Of a DNA stretch of 64,000 bases, positions 52,354 to 61,173 are shown one piece after another. This DNA is from an uncultured Bacillota bacterium (GTDB taxonomy: Bacteria; Bacillota; Clostridia; Lachnospirales; CAG-274). How positions within the stretch are numbered: the stretch's first letter is position 1; the number at the start of each line of letters is the position of its first letter. Position numbers and translations under genes: made by a program. Below the pieces are notes generated by a model that had not been told where the DNA came from, ran no database searches, and saw only the letters and a list, made by a program, of their open reading frames with translations. The stretch is taken from contig CATZZP010000007.1 of the NCBI GenBank assembly GCA_958426775.1, positions 33,730 through 97,729 on the forward strand. Direction: 5' to 3'.

Positions 52354-53265
52354 TCACCTTAACATAGTTACGGGCTTTAAGCAATCCTCCATAACCAGAT
52401 ATACCCCCGCAATTTTATTATTTTCATCAAATACAACAACATTCCCGCCTGCTTTAGTTGCAGGCTTTGCTTTGCAAAAGCCAAGGCTTATTTTATTGCC
52501 GTTATCGAGATATTTATCGGCACGAGATGAAACAACAACCCTTTCATAGCTGTCTAAAGCCTGTTCGGGGGATAAAAGTATTTCATTCAGTCTGCCTTCT
52601 TCAACTATTTTTTTAAATTCAGCTAATTTATGGCTGTTTTCAAGGGTAAATCTACCGCTTGCACAACGTACCAAAGCTGACATATGAGCACCACAGCCCA
52701 GCTTTTCACCTATATCCTTGCAAAGCGTGCGTATATATGTACCCTTTGAGCAGGTAACAAGCATTTCTACCTTATTATCCTCTGAAAGAGTAATGTTTTC
52801 AATTTTATATATATTAATTAATCTTGTTTTTCTCTCAATTTCAATGCCCTCACGGGCAAGCTCATAGAGTTTTTTACCATTTACCTTAACAGCTGAATAC
52901 ATAGGAGGCTTTTGGTAATATTCCCCTATAAAGCTTTCCGCCGCCTTTTGTACGTCCTCCGGAGTCAGGTTTACCTCCCGTTTCTCAATAATTTCACCTG
53001 TATGGTCCTCTGTGGTTGTAGTAATACCTAAGGTCATTTCCGCCTTATACTGCTTAACCGATGCCGCCACATAATCTGCAAGCTTTGTTGCTTTACCTAT
53101 ACAAACAGGTAAAACTCCCTCCGCCTCAGGATCAAGGGTTCCTGTATGTCCTGTTTTAGCTCTGTTTAGGCTTTTTCTGACTATATTAACAACATCATGA
53201 GAGGTATAGCCCTTTTCCTTATAGATATTAATAATACCGCTAATATCGTTATTGCTGTTCTTCAT
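52354..53265 (-). CDS. truB: tRNA pseudouridine(55) synthase
   Basis: TruB makes pseudouridine 55 in the T-loop of tRNA. The 303 residues contain the catalytic Asp in KTGHTGTLDPEAEGVLPV near residue 45, the KPPMYSAVKVNGKKLYELAR segment, and CSKGTYIRTLCKDIGEKL near residue 170. Its start lies 17 bases inside the nrnA frame, so the genes overlap. It is part of the rimP-ribF operon. Confidence 0.96.
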   Translation of the reverse strand: MKNSNNDISGIINIYKEKGYTSHDVVNIVRKSLNRAKTGHTGTLDPEAEGVLPVCIGKATKLADYVAASVKQYKAEMTLGITTTTEDHTGEIIEKREVNLTPEDVQKAAESFIGEYYQKPPMYSAVKVNGKKLYELAREGIEIERKTRLINIYKIENITLSEDNKVEMLVTCSKGTYIRTLCKDIGEKLGCGAHMSALVRCASGRFTLENSHKLAEFKKIVEEGRLNEILLSPEQALDSYERVVVSSRADKYLDNGNKISLGFCKAKPATKAGGNVVVFDENNKIAGVYLVMEDCLKPVTMLR

Positions 53266-54214
53266 TAGTTATTTCTTCCTTAATTCTGTCAATAAGGGTA
53301 TTTACGGTTTGTTCAAGAGGCAGGAAGCTTGTTGCTCCTGCGGCAAGTATATGTCCGCCGCCGCCAAAGGCTGATGCCACCTTGTTTACATTATATTTCT
53401 TAGAGCGAAGACTAATTTTAACCTTATTTTCTTCCCTTTGAGTAATAAGGGCAGATACCTTTACTCCTCTTAAATTAAGAAGGTACTCTGCAACACCGTC
53501 TGTGTCGCCGTTTTTAGCACCACAACGGTCAAGCTCCTCCTTAGTTATAACCGTATATATAATGTCACCGTTTTCAATTAAATGTACGTTATTAAGAGCA
53601 GTACGCATAACCTTAAACTGAGATAAGGAATGCTCGTATAATATTTTGGAATGAATAAAGGCAGTGTCAACACCCAACTCAACCATTTCGCCTGCTGCAA
53701 TATGAGTAGACCTTGAAGTAGAGTTGTGCTTAAAGCCTGAGGTATCAAAAACAAGGCCTGAATATAAGGCAGTTGCCATATCAACAGTAACCTGACACTT
53801 ATCCTTTACAATCTCATAAACTATTTCTGACGCTGAAGATGCCTTAGGATTTACAATATTATATTGAGCAAAGGAGGTGTTACTTATATGGTGGTCAATA
53901 TTATAGGTAACTTCCGCCTTATTAAACACCTCTGCCGCCCTGCCCAGTCTTTCCGTATCACCGCAGTCTACAGCAAAGAATATTTTAGGTGAAAGCATAC
54001 TGTAGTCACCTTTGTATATAAACTCCTTACCCTGTATAAAATCAAACCTTTCGGCATATTCCTCAAGTAATACATTTACCTTTACTCCCTTTTGGTTAAG
54101 AGCAAGAGCCAACCCAAGTGCAGCACCTACAGCATCTCCGTCAGGGCTTGTATGCCCGGCAACAACTACACAGTCACCCGCCTTTAGCATATCAAAAATA
54201 TTATTTTCGTACAT
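53249..54214 (-). CDS. nrnA: DHH-family oligoribonuclease/pAp phosphatase (NrnA type)
   Basis: NrnA degrades nano-RNAs and dephosphorylates 3'-phosphoadenosine 5'-phosphate. The 321 residues contain the DHH blocks SPDGDAVGAALGLAL, AVDCGDTERLG and YNIDHHISN, and a C-terminal DHHA1 domain with AFGGGGHILAAGA. It overlaps truB by 17 bases and follows rbfA by 18 bases. This position, between rbfA and truB, is typical for Firmicutes. Confidence 0.95.
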   Translation of the reverse strand: MYENNIFDMLKAGDCVVVAGHTSPDGDAVGAALGLALALNQKGVKVNVLLEEYAERFDFIQGKEFIYKGDYSMLSPKIFFAVDCGDTERLGRAAEVFNKAEVTYNIDHHISNTSFAQYNIVNPKASSASEIVYEIVKDKCQVTVDMATALYSGLVFDTSGFKHNSTSRSTHIAAGEMVELGVDTAFIHSKILYEHSLSQFKVMRTALNNVHLIENGDIIYTVITKEELDRCGAKNGDTDGVAEYLLNLRGVKVSALITQREENKVKISLRSKKYNVNKVASAFGGGGHILAAGATSFLPLEQTVNTLIDRIKEEITNEEQQ

Positions 54215-54232
54215 TTAAAATCAAGCTTCCTT

Positions 54233-54589
54233 TTATTGTTCCTTATTAATATCCTTAATAATCTTATCTATCTTAAAGCTATACTCTAAGGAGTCATCAA
54301 GTATAAAATTAAACTCCGGAGTAATTCTTAAATTAATTCTGTTTGCTATAAGTGACCTTATATAGCCTGAGGCACTTTTAAGCACACCAAGTACCTCTGC
54401 CTTTTTTTCATCATCACCTAACACGCTTACGTATACCTTGCAGTATTTAAGGTCGTTAGTTGTATCAACCTTTAATACGCTTGTAATAACGCCTACACGC
54501 GGGTCTTTAAGGTCAGAACGTATAATTTCTGAAATTTCTTTCTGAATTTCGTCATTAATACGTATCATTCTGTTACTGTTTTTTTTCAT
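54233..54589 (-). CDS. rbfA: 30S ribosome-binding factor RbfA
   Basis: RbfA is a ribosome assembly factor needed for 16S rRNA 5' end processing. The 118-residue protein has the expected KH-fold core: SDLKDPRVGVITSVLKVDTTNDLKYCKVYVSV and LGVLKSASGYIRSLIANRINLRITPEF. Its ATG shares one base with the infB stop codon (TAATG), so it is coupled to infB. Confidence 0.96.
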   Translation of the reverse strand: MKKNSNRMIRINDEIQKEISEIIRSDLKDPRVGVITSVLKVDTTNDLKYCKVYVSVLGDDEKKAEVLGVLKSASGYIRSLIANRINLRITPEFNFILDDSLEYSFKIDKIIKDINKEQ

Positions 54590-56907
54590 TAGCGTTTAAT
54601 TTCCTCCATAACAAAGGCCTCTATTATATCGCCCTCTTTAATGTCGTTAAACTTATTGAGTACGATACCACACTCAAAGCCTGTTGCTACCTCCTTAACA
54701 TCGTCCTTAAAACGTCTTAAGGTTGCAAGCTCGCCCTCGTGTACAACTATGCCGTCACGTACAACACGTACCTTAGAGTTACGCTGGAACTTACCGTCCT
54801 TAATATAGGTACCGCCTATTGTACCGACACCTGAAGCCTTAAATATCTGTCTGATTTCGCCATGACCGATAACCTTTTCCTCAAATACAGGGTCAAGCAT
54901 ACCCTTCATAGCTGCTGTAATATCCTCTATGGCATTGTAGATAACTCTGTAAAGCCTTATATCTACCTTCTGGTCGTCTGCAACGCTTTTTGCCGATGCC
55001 TCGGGTCTTACGTTAAAGCCGATAATAATTGCATTTGATGCACTTGCAAGCATAACGTCAGACTCTGTTACTGCACCTACACCGCCGTGGATGGTTCTAA
55101 TCCTTACTTCTTCATTAGAAAGCTTTTCAAGGCTTGCCCTTACCGCTTCAACAGAACCTTGTACGTCCGCCTTGATAACAATGTTAAGCTCCTTAATATT
55201 ACCACTCTGAATTTGGCTAAAAAGATCATCAAGAGAAACCTTCTGAGGTGTATCTCTGATTAAATCTTCTCTGTCCTTAGCTGCAACAGACTCTGCAACC
55301 TGTCTTGCATGCTTTTCACTTTGAGCAACATAGAACATATCGCCTGCCTTCGGCACTTCATTAAGTCCCAAAATCTCAACAGGCATAGAAGGTCCTGCCT
55401 TCTTAACCTTTTGTCCCTTATCATTCATCATTGCACGAACACGTCCGTAGGTTGAACCTGCAACAATAGGGTCACCTACATTAAGGGTACCGTTCTGTAC
55501 AAGGACGGTTGCAACTGCACCTCTGCCCTTGTCAAGCTGTGCCTCAATAATATTACCTCTTGCCTTCTTATTGGGGTTAGCCTTAAGCTCCTTCATTTCG
55601 GCAACGAGAATAATCATTTCAAGAAGATGATCAATACCCTCCTTAGTTGCGGCAGATACAGGCACACAAATAGTTTCTCCGCCCCAATCCTCGGAAATAA
55701 GACCGTATTCAACAAGCTCCTGCTTAACTCTGTCAGGGTTAGCACTTGCTTTATCTATCTTATTAATAGCAACTATAATTTCAACGCCTGCCGCCTTAGC
55801 ATGATTGATAGCCTCAATTGTCTGTGGCATAACACCGTCATCGGCAGCTACTACAAGCACTGCAATATCAGTAACCTGAGCACCTCTCATTCTCATGGCT
55901 GTAAATGCCTCATGACCCGGTGTATCAAGGAATGTAATAGGTTTGTTATCTATAGCTACAGTATATGCACCTATATGCTGTGTAATGCCGCCTGCTTCCT
56001 TAGCTGTCACACTTGAATGTCTGATTGCGTCAAGAAGAGAGGTCTTACCATGGTCAACGTGACCCATAACTACAACAACAGGCGGTCTTTCTACAAGGTC
56101 CTCTGCGTTATCCTCTTCCTCACGAAATTCCTCTTCAAGAAGGTCAATTTCTTCAGCTCTTTCCGCAATTACATCAAGCTCATCACAAATTGCCTCTGCA
56201 AGCTCAAACTCAATCTCCTGATTAATGCTTGCCATAACATTTTTCTTCATAAGACGCATAACAATATCAGCAGGTGCTTTACCTAACTTATCTGCTAAAT
56301 CCTTTACGGTAATTGTATCACCTATCTGAATTATCTTAATATCGTCCTCTATTTCCATAGGAATTTCCTGAACGGGAGCTTCCTCCCTCTTATTTTTATT
56401 CTTTTTGTTTTTCTTATTCTTTTTATTTTGGTTGCCGACTATATTAAGGTTTGGCTTTGGCTTAGTAAAGTTACTGCCCTTTTCGCTCTTCTCGGCAGGC
56501 TTATTCTTATTGCCCTTTTCAAACCTTTCATCAGCCTTTTTGTTTCGGTTCTTGTCGGCATTAGGCCTAAAGTTCCTTTCATTTCTTGGCTGCTGACCTC
56601 TTGCTTCATTTTTATCAGCCTTTGGTTTATTATCAGCTATTGGCTTAGCAACCTGAGCCTTTGAATTATTATCCTTTGTCTTTGACTTTGGCTGAACCTT
56701 TTCTTCGTTCTTTTTAACAGAGGTTTTTTCCTCCTTTTTAGGATTACTGCCCTCTTGATAGAGCTTTTTAACCTTTTCCGCCATCGCCTCATCAACACCG
56801 CTTGAGTGGGATTTTACCTCCGCCCCCAATTCATTAAGTTTGCCGATAAGCTCCTTGTTACTGACGTTTAAAATTTTAGCAAGTTCATATACTCTCATTT
56901 TCGACAA
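54589..56907 (-). CDS. infB: Translation initiation factor IF-2
   Basis: IF-2 is the GTPase that brings initiator fMet-tRNA to the small subunit. I start it at TTG 56907, which has an excellent GGAGGTGA; it then begins with the canonical SKMRVYELAK. The 772 residues include a long Lys/Asn/Glu-rich N-terminal region, the GTPase domain with GHVDHGKT, DTPGHEAFT and NKID, and the C-terminal domains that bind fMet-tRNA. The low-complexity N-terminal region accounts for several unrelated frames in other directions. Confidence 0.96.
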   Translation of the reverse strand: MSKMRVYELAKILNVSNKELIGKLNELGAEVKSHSSGVDEAMAEKVKKLYQEGSNPKKEEKTSVKKNEEKVQPKSKTKDNNSKAQVAKPIADNKPKADKNEARGQQPRNERNFRPNADKNRNKKADERFEKGNKNKPAEKSEKGSNFTKPKPNLNIVGNQNKKNKKNKKNKNKREEAPVQEIPMEIEDDIKIIQIGDTITVKDLADKLGKAPADIVMRLMKKNVMASINQEIEFELAEAICDELDVIAERAEEIDLLEEEFREEEDNAEDLVERPPVVVVMGHVDHGKTSLLDAIRHSSVTAKEAGGITQHIGAYTVAIDNKPITFLDTPGHEAFTAMRMRGAQVTDIAVLVVAADDGVMPQTIEAINHAKAAGVEIIVAINKIDKASANPDRVKQELVEYGLISEDWGGETICVPVSAATKEGIDHLLEMIILVAEMKELKANPNKKARGNIIEAQLDKGRGAVATVLVQNGTLNVGDPIVAGSTYGRVRAMMNDKGQKVKKAGPSMPVEILGLNEVPKAGDMFYVAQSEKHARQVAESVAAKDREDLIRDTPQKVSLDDLFSQIQSGNIKELNIVIKADVQGSVEAVRASLEKLSNEEVRIRTIHGGVGAVTESDVMLASASNAIIIGFNVRPEASAKSVADDQKVDIRLYRVIYNAIEDITAAMKGMLDPVFEEKVIGHGEIRQIFKASGVGTIGGTYIKDGKFQRNSKVRVVRDGIVVHEGELATLRRFKDDVKEVATGFECGIVLNKFNDIKEGDIIEAFVMEEIKR

Positions 56908-56949
56908 ATTAATCACCTCCATTAACTCTAAGGCAAAGTGCCTTAACTA

Positions 56950-57255
56950 TTACAACAAAAGCTCAGCCTTAATTGCTTTTGCAAATCCACTGTCTGTAAC
57001 TGCAAACACTGTTCTGTTATATAGCCCGGCTGAACTGCTAAGCTCTTCACGCATACCCTTAACAATACAGTCTACATCGGCTGTGCCTGCTCTTGATAAA
57101 ATTTTATTTTTAGTATTTTCCGCCGCATCCTCTGCTATTATCACAAGGCAGCAAGCTCTGTCCCTTATTGACATTATAACCGTATCTTCACCGCTTATAA
57201 GCTTGCCTGCACGCTTTGCCAGGGAAAGCATAGAGGCTGCTTTTCTGCTAATCAT
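56950..57255 (-). CDS. ylxQ: YlxQ-type ribosomal L7Ae family protein
   Basis: This 101-residue protein of the L7Ae/L30e family is probably a K-turn RNA-binding protein. The conserved segments are LSLAKRAGKLISGEDTVI near residue 12 and IIAEDAAENTKNKIL near residue 40. It overlaps rnpM (ylxR) by four bases and lies before infB. YlxQ is nearly always found in this place in Firmicutes; its role is not fully defined. Confidence 0.92.
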   Translation of the reverse strand: MISRKAASMLSLAKRAGKLISGEDTVIMSIRDRACCLVIIAEDAAENTKNKILSRAGTADVDCIVKGMREELSSSAGLYNRTVFAVTDSGFAKAIKAELLL

Positions 57256-57518
57256 TCCCCTGTCAGCTCCTTTTTAAGCTCTTCATATACACTCTGAGGT
57301 ACCTTTACCTTAAAGGAGCGTTCAAGTCCTTTGGATTTATGAGCCTTTTCCAAACATTCCGCATTAGGACATATATAAGCACCTCTACCGGGCATCTTAC
57401 CGCTTGCATCAAGCTTAAACTCGCCCTCGTCGCTTTTAACTATGCGGATTAGCTCTTTTTTAGGCTTCATTTCCTGACAACCTGTACATTTTCTAAGTGG
57501 CACTTTCTTTTTAATCAA
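57252..57518 (-). CDS. rnpM: YlxR (RnpM, DUF448) RNA-binding protein
   Basis: This 88-residue protein has the DUF448 fold: PLRKCTGCQEMKPKKELIRIV at the N-terminus, and GRGAYICPNAECLEKAHKSKGLERSF in the second half. The family member in B. subtilis binds the RNase P RNA and tunes its activity. It follows nusA by 30 bases and overlaps ylxQ by four. Confidence 0.93.
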   Translation of the reverse strand: MIKKKVPLRKCTGCQEMKPKKELIRIVKSDEGEFKLDASGKMPGRGAYICPNAECLEKAHKSKGLERSFKVKVPQSVYEELKKELTGE

Positions 57519-57548
57519 TTATGTCACAACCCTTCAGCAGATCAGCTA

Positions 57549-58649
57549 TTATTCTTCATCCTCTGTTGATTCGTCCTCATCACCTAAGTCTACAAAGCCC
57601 GTAGCTCTTGCCTGTGATTCGCTCTTAATATCAATCTTCCAGCCTGTAAGTCTTGCCGCAAGTCTTACATTCTGACCCTCTTTACCGATAGCTGTTGAAA
57701 GCTGATTGTCAGGAACAACAACTCTTGCACATCTTTCCTCTTCAGTTTCGCTTAATTCAACTGCAATAACCTCTGCAGGGTTGAGGGCAGAAGCAATAAG
57801 CTTTTTAGGGTCCTCGTCCCAAAGTACAACATCTATCTTTTCGCCGTTAAGCTCATTTACTATTACCTTAACCCTTACACCGTTTGGACCTACACATGAG
57901 CCTACAGGGTCAACATCAGGGTTCTTTGAGTAAACTGCCATTTTAGTCTTTGAGCCTGCCTCTCTGGCAATGCACTTAATTTCAACAGTACCGTCCATAA
58001 CCTCAGGTACTTCAAGCTCAAAAAGTCTTTTTACAAGACCGATATGTGTTCTTGATACATTCACAATAGGTCCCTTTGATGTAAGCTTAACCTCGTAAAT
58101 AAACACCTTAATTCTGTCATTATGCTCATATACCTCACCGGGAATTTGTTCCTGTGCAGGGAGCATAGCATCCATTTTACCTAAGGAAACAATAACGTTT
58201 TTCTTTTCGCATCTTTCAACAATAGCGGTATCAATTTCCTTATCCTTTTTAAGGTACTCGTTATAAAGCTTCTCTCTTTCGGCCTCTCTGAACTTCTGCA
58301 CTACTACCTGCTTTGCAGTTTGTGCTGAAATTCTGCCGAAGTTCTTTGGTGTTATTTCGTACTCTACTATATCACCGTATTCATAGCTTGGGTCAATCTT
58401 TCTTGCATCTTCAAGAGATACTTCAAGGAAGGCATCGTAAACATCCTCTGTAACCTCTTTTTGAGCAAATACCTTTATATCACCCGTTTCTCTGTTAATG
58501 TCAACTCTGATGTTCTGTGAGGTACCGTAGTTTTTCTTACAAGCAGTTTCAAGTGAGGTTTTAATTGCCTCAAAAATCAACTCTTTGTCAATACCTTTTT
58601 CCTTTTCAAGATCTTCTAAAGCTCTGATAAGCTCCTTTTGGCTATCCAT
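57549..58649 (-). CDS. nusA: Transcription termination/antitermination factor NusA
   Basis: NusA binds RNA polymerase and modulates pausing and termination. The 366 residues hold the N-terminal RNA polymerase-binding domain (ALEDLEKEKGIDKELIFEAI), an S1 domain with GDIVEYEITPKNFGRISAQ, and two KH domains with AREAGSKTKMAV, DPVGSCVGPNGVRV and GKEGQNVRLAARLTGWKIDI. The C-terminus is acidic and there are no AR repeats, as in other Firmicutes. It lies between rimP and rnpM. Confidence 0.97.
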   Translation of the reverse strand: MDSQKELIRALEDLEKEKGIDKELIFEAIKTSLETACKKNYGTSQNIRVDINRETGDIKVFAQKEVTEDVYDAFLEVSLEDARKIDPSYEYGDIVEYEITPKNFGRISAQTAKQVVVQKFREAEREKLYNEYLKKDKEIDTAIVERCEKKNVIVSLGKMDAMLPAQEQIPGEVYEHNDRIKVFIYEVKLTSKGPIVNVSRTHIGLVKRLFELEVPEVMDGTVEIKCIAREAGSKTKMAVYSKNPDVDPVGSCVGPNGVRVKVIVNELNGEKIDVVLWDEDPKKLIASALNPAEVIAVELSETEEERCARVVVPDNQLSTAIGKEGQNVRLAARLTGWKIDIKSESQARATGFVDLGDEDESTEDEE

Positions 58650-58685
58650 TTTGCCTTTTTCCTCCTTATTTTTCTATATATTGAT

Positions 58686-59147
58686 TTAAAATATAACCGT
58701 AAGTCTTGTTGAGGCAACCTCTTTACGCGGAAACACAAGCCTGTTGCCTTTATCGTCCGTAATAACTACGTTATCACCTTCAAGCCCCTCAAGGCTGCCC
58801 TGAAATTCCTTCTGACCGTTAAGTGCCTTAAAAAGCTTTACATCTACCAATCTACCCTTATATTTATCATACTCATGATCTCTTTTCAGTATACGGTCTA
58901 TACCCGGCGAGCTAACCTCTAAAATATAAGGATCTTCCGTAATATCATCGCTGAGTCTTTCATCAAGGTAACGGCTTACTGTTTCGCAATCATCAATAGT
59001 TATGCCGCCTTCCTTATCAACATAAACCCTGAGATATTTGTTAGGTCCTTCCTTAACAAATTCCGCATCTACAAATTCAAAGCCGTTTTCTTCAATTATA
59101 GGCATAGCAAGCTCCTCTACAAGCTTAACTATATCTTTTGCCTGCAT
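58686..59147 (-). CDS. rimP: Ribosome maturation factor RimP
   Basis: RimP is needed for 30S subunit maturation. The 153 residues include the N-terminal KH-like domain with LRVYVDKEGGITIDDCETVSRYLDERL and the SPGIDRILKRDHEYDKYKGR segment in the middle, followed by an Sm-like C-terminal domain. GAGAGGTG lies before the ATG. It is the first gene of the operon through to ribF, and its transcript starts with a long structured leader. Confidence 0.95.
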   Translation of the reverse strand: MQAKDIVKLVEELAMPIIEENGFEFVDAEFVKEGPNKYLRVYVDKEGGITIDDCETVSRYLDERLSDDITEDPYILEVSSPGIDRILKRDHEYDKYKGRLVDVKLFKALNGQKEFQGSLEGLEGDNVVITDDKGNRLVFPRKEVASTRLTVIF

Positions 59148-59349
59148 TATATCACCTCTCTAACCGTATTTACACAGAAAAATAGGGCAGCTAAACGCAA
59201 CCCCGTTCCCGTCCTTGTGAAGTTCAGTAGTGCCTGCACATGTTTAAAGCTAGGCAGGGACCGGTCTTAAAATAAAGCAAAAGTTTACTTTATTTATAAG
59301 ATAAAACAAGAGTGGGCATAACCCACTCTTAATTAATCCATCAGTCACT
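59148..59349 (-). ncRNA. Structured leader of the rimP-nusA-infB operon with attenuator-like hairpin
   Basis: About 200 transcribed bases precede rimP. On the minus strand the leader first holds AAGAGTGGG paired with CCCACTCTT (59308-59330), followed by GTTTTATCTTAT, which looks like an intrinsic terminator. A second region with CCTGC/GCAGG and other GC-rich blocks follows (59170-59275). A hairpin of this kind before rimP is a recurring feature in Firmicutes, as I recall. Regulation by NusA or transcription pausing is plausible but not shown. The rest of 59350-59505 holds the promoter and AT-rich sequence. Confidence 0.55.
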
Positions 59350-59355
59350 AGGTCA

Positions 59356-59384
59356 ATTATAACATCAAACTTAATCTATTGCAA
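59356..59384 (-). promoter_or_regulatory. Predicted promoter of the rimP operon
   Basis: On the minus strand TTGCAA (59379-59384) and TATAAT (59356-59361) are separated by 17 bases. Confidence 0.65.
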
Positions 59385-59505
59385 GCATTTTTACATATTT
59401 TTTGAAATTTTAGTTATCCAAATTAAATTTTTCTGTTATTTTAAGACAATATATGTTATACTGTAATTTAGGTAATAAGTTTTAAAACACAGGAGAGTTT
59501 TTAAA

Positions 59506-60333
59506 ATGATTAAAATTATAGCTGACAGCGGTTGTGACTTTACCGAAGAAATGCTGAAAAGAAATGTGTCCCGTATACCTCTGACCTTACAGCTGGGTGA
59601 TAAGATATATGAGGACACCCATGACTTAAATATATCCGACTATATTAATACACTTAATAGTAATCCAAAGGGGCGTAAATCTGCTGCACCCTCGCCCGAA
59701 AAATATTTTAACGAATATAAGGATGGAGAAGCTGTGTTTGTTGTCACTCTTTCCCGCCATTTAAGCGGCTCATATGCAAGTGCATGCACTGCCGCCCATA
59801 TGTATCATGAGGACATAGGTGATAAATTTATACACGTAATTGACAGTAAAAGTGCCTCTGCAGGACAAACTGCAATTGTCCATGAGTTAATGAGGTTAAT
59901 TGATAGAGGCTTAAGTGCTGAGAAAATAAAGGTAGAGATTGATAGCTTTGTTGATAAGCTTAATACCTTTTTTATATTGGAATGCTTTAATACTATTGTA
60001 GATTCAGGCAGAATGAATGCTTATGTTGCAAAGCTTGCATCAATGCTTAACATAGTGCCTATATGTGCAGGCGTTGAGGGTAAAATGGCACTGCTTACTC
60101 AAACAAGAGGCAGAAAAAAAGCTTACGCAAAGCTTACAGACCTTATGAAGGAAACAGGCGTTGATACAACACAAAAAACTTTGTTTATTACTCATGTAGA
60201 TAACAGGTCGGAGGCTGAAAGCCTTGCTTCATATTATACTGACAAGCTTGGTTTTAATAACTACCTTATAACAGATGCTACAGGACTGGTAAGCACCTAT
60301 GCAGATTATCACGGATTAATAATAGCGTTTTAA
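59506..60333 (+). CDS. DegV family protein (fatty acid-binding, FakB type)
   Basis: DegV/FakB proteins bind a fatty acid and present it to the kinase FakA for phosphorylation. The 275 residues have the N-terminal IIADSGCDF motif, a PTL-like segment with QLGDKIYEDTHDL, SRHLSGSYASA near residue 87, and the C-terminal YADYHGLIIAF. AGGAG precedes the ATG. The prepilin peptidase gene begins 11 bases later, so the two are probably co-transcribed. FakA is not in the window. Confidence 0.93.
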   Translation: MIKIIADSGCDFTEEMLKRNVSRIPLTLQLGDKIYEDTHDLNISDYINTLNSNPKGRKSAAPSPEKYFNEYKDGEAVFVVTLSRHLSGSYASACTAAHMYHEDIGDKFIHVIDSKSASAGQTAIVHELMRLIDRGLSAEKIKVEIDSFVDKLNTFFILECFNTIVDSGRMNAYVAKLASMLNIVPICAGVEGKMALLTQTRGRKKAYAKLTDLMKETGVDTTQKTLFITHVDNRSEAESLASYYTDKLGFNNYLITDATGLVSTYADYHGLIIAF

Positions 60334-60344
60334 GGAGGATAATA

Positions 60345-61169
60345 ATGAACGCACTAACTGCATTTTATATATCATTTAGTTTACTTTTTGCATTTTTCGG
60401 TTTATTCGTAGGGAGCTTTTTAAATGTATGCATTTATCGCATACCTTTAAATCAGACCATAGTGTCCGTCCCCTCTCATTGCACAAGCTGTAACCATAAG
60501 CTTGCCTGGTATGACCTTTTCCCGCTTTTCAGCTATTTATTCTTAAAAGGAAAATGTCGTTACTGTGGTGAGCATATTTCTGCACAATACCCTTTAGTTG
60601 AGGCTTTAAATGCAATAGCTTGGGGTATAATGGCTTTCTTTACTTTGTATAATGCAAATAATAACTTTGGTTGGCAAACTATTTTAACCGTATTTGTGTA
60701 CTGTCTTTTTGCTTCATCACTTATTGTATTGAGCGGTATTGATATTTATTATCAGATTGTCCCTGACAGAGTAAATATTTTTATCTTCTGTCTTGGTATA
60801 CTTGCTACAATTGCCGACTATACAAACTGGGCTTCTCATGTAATCGGTTTTTTTGCAATCAGTCTGCCTATGCTTGTACTTATGCTGCTGGGCGGTATGG
60901 GTGGCGGAGATATGAAGCTTTACGCCGCTGCAGGCTTTTTAATGGGCTGGCAAAACGCTGTCCTTTCCTTAATTTTAGCCTGCCTTTTAGGCTCGGTTAT
61001 AAGTCTGCCTACATACATCACACAAAAGAAAAAGGGCGTTAAGCACCCTCTTATCCCATTTGTACCCTTTATTGCGGCAGGTATGTTTATTGCCGTGCTT
61101 TGGGGTGATAGTATTATAAGCTGGTATATAACAACCTTTTTCGGTAACTTAATTAATCAAGGAGCTTAA
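60345..61169 (+). CDS. Prepilin peptidase (type IV leader peptidase)
   Basis: This 274-residue polytopic aspartic protease cleaves and usually methylates type IV prepilins. The FVGSFLNVCIYRIP motif comes first, followed by a zinc-binding cytoplasmic loop with CTSC and CRYC pairs. The catalytic Asp residues are in LSGIDIYYQIVPDRVN and GGMGGGDMKLYAA. About seven or eight membrane helices are visible. No pilin or assembly gene is nearby, so the target is elsewhere. It lies between DegV and an aminotransferase with short gaps. Confidence 0.93.
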   Translation: MNALTAFYISFSLLFAFFGLFVGSFLNVCIYRIPLNQTIVSVPSHCTSCNHKLAWYDLFPLFSYLFLKGKCRYCGEHISAQYPLVEALNAIAWGIMAFFTLYNANNNFGWQTILTVFVYCLFASSLIVLSGIDIYYQIVPDRVNIFIFCLGILATIADYTNWASHVIGFFAISLPMLVLMLLGGMGGGDMKLYAAAGFLMGWQNAVLSLILACLLGSVISLPTYITQKKKGVKHPLIPFVPFIAAGMFIAVLWGDSIISWYITTFFGNLINQGA

Positions 61170-61173
61170 ACAA

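Noticed and set aside
56405..56664. Hydrophobic plus-strand frames opposite infB
   Set aside because: They are the antisense of the Lys/Asn-rich N-terminal region of IF-2, which reads as Phe/Leu-rich in reverse; no ribosome binding site.
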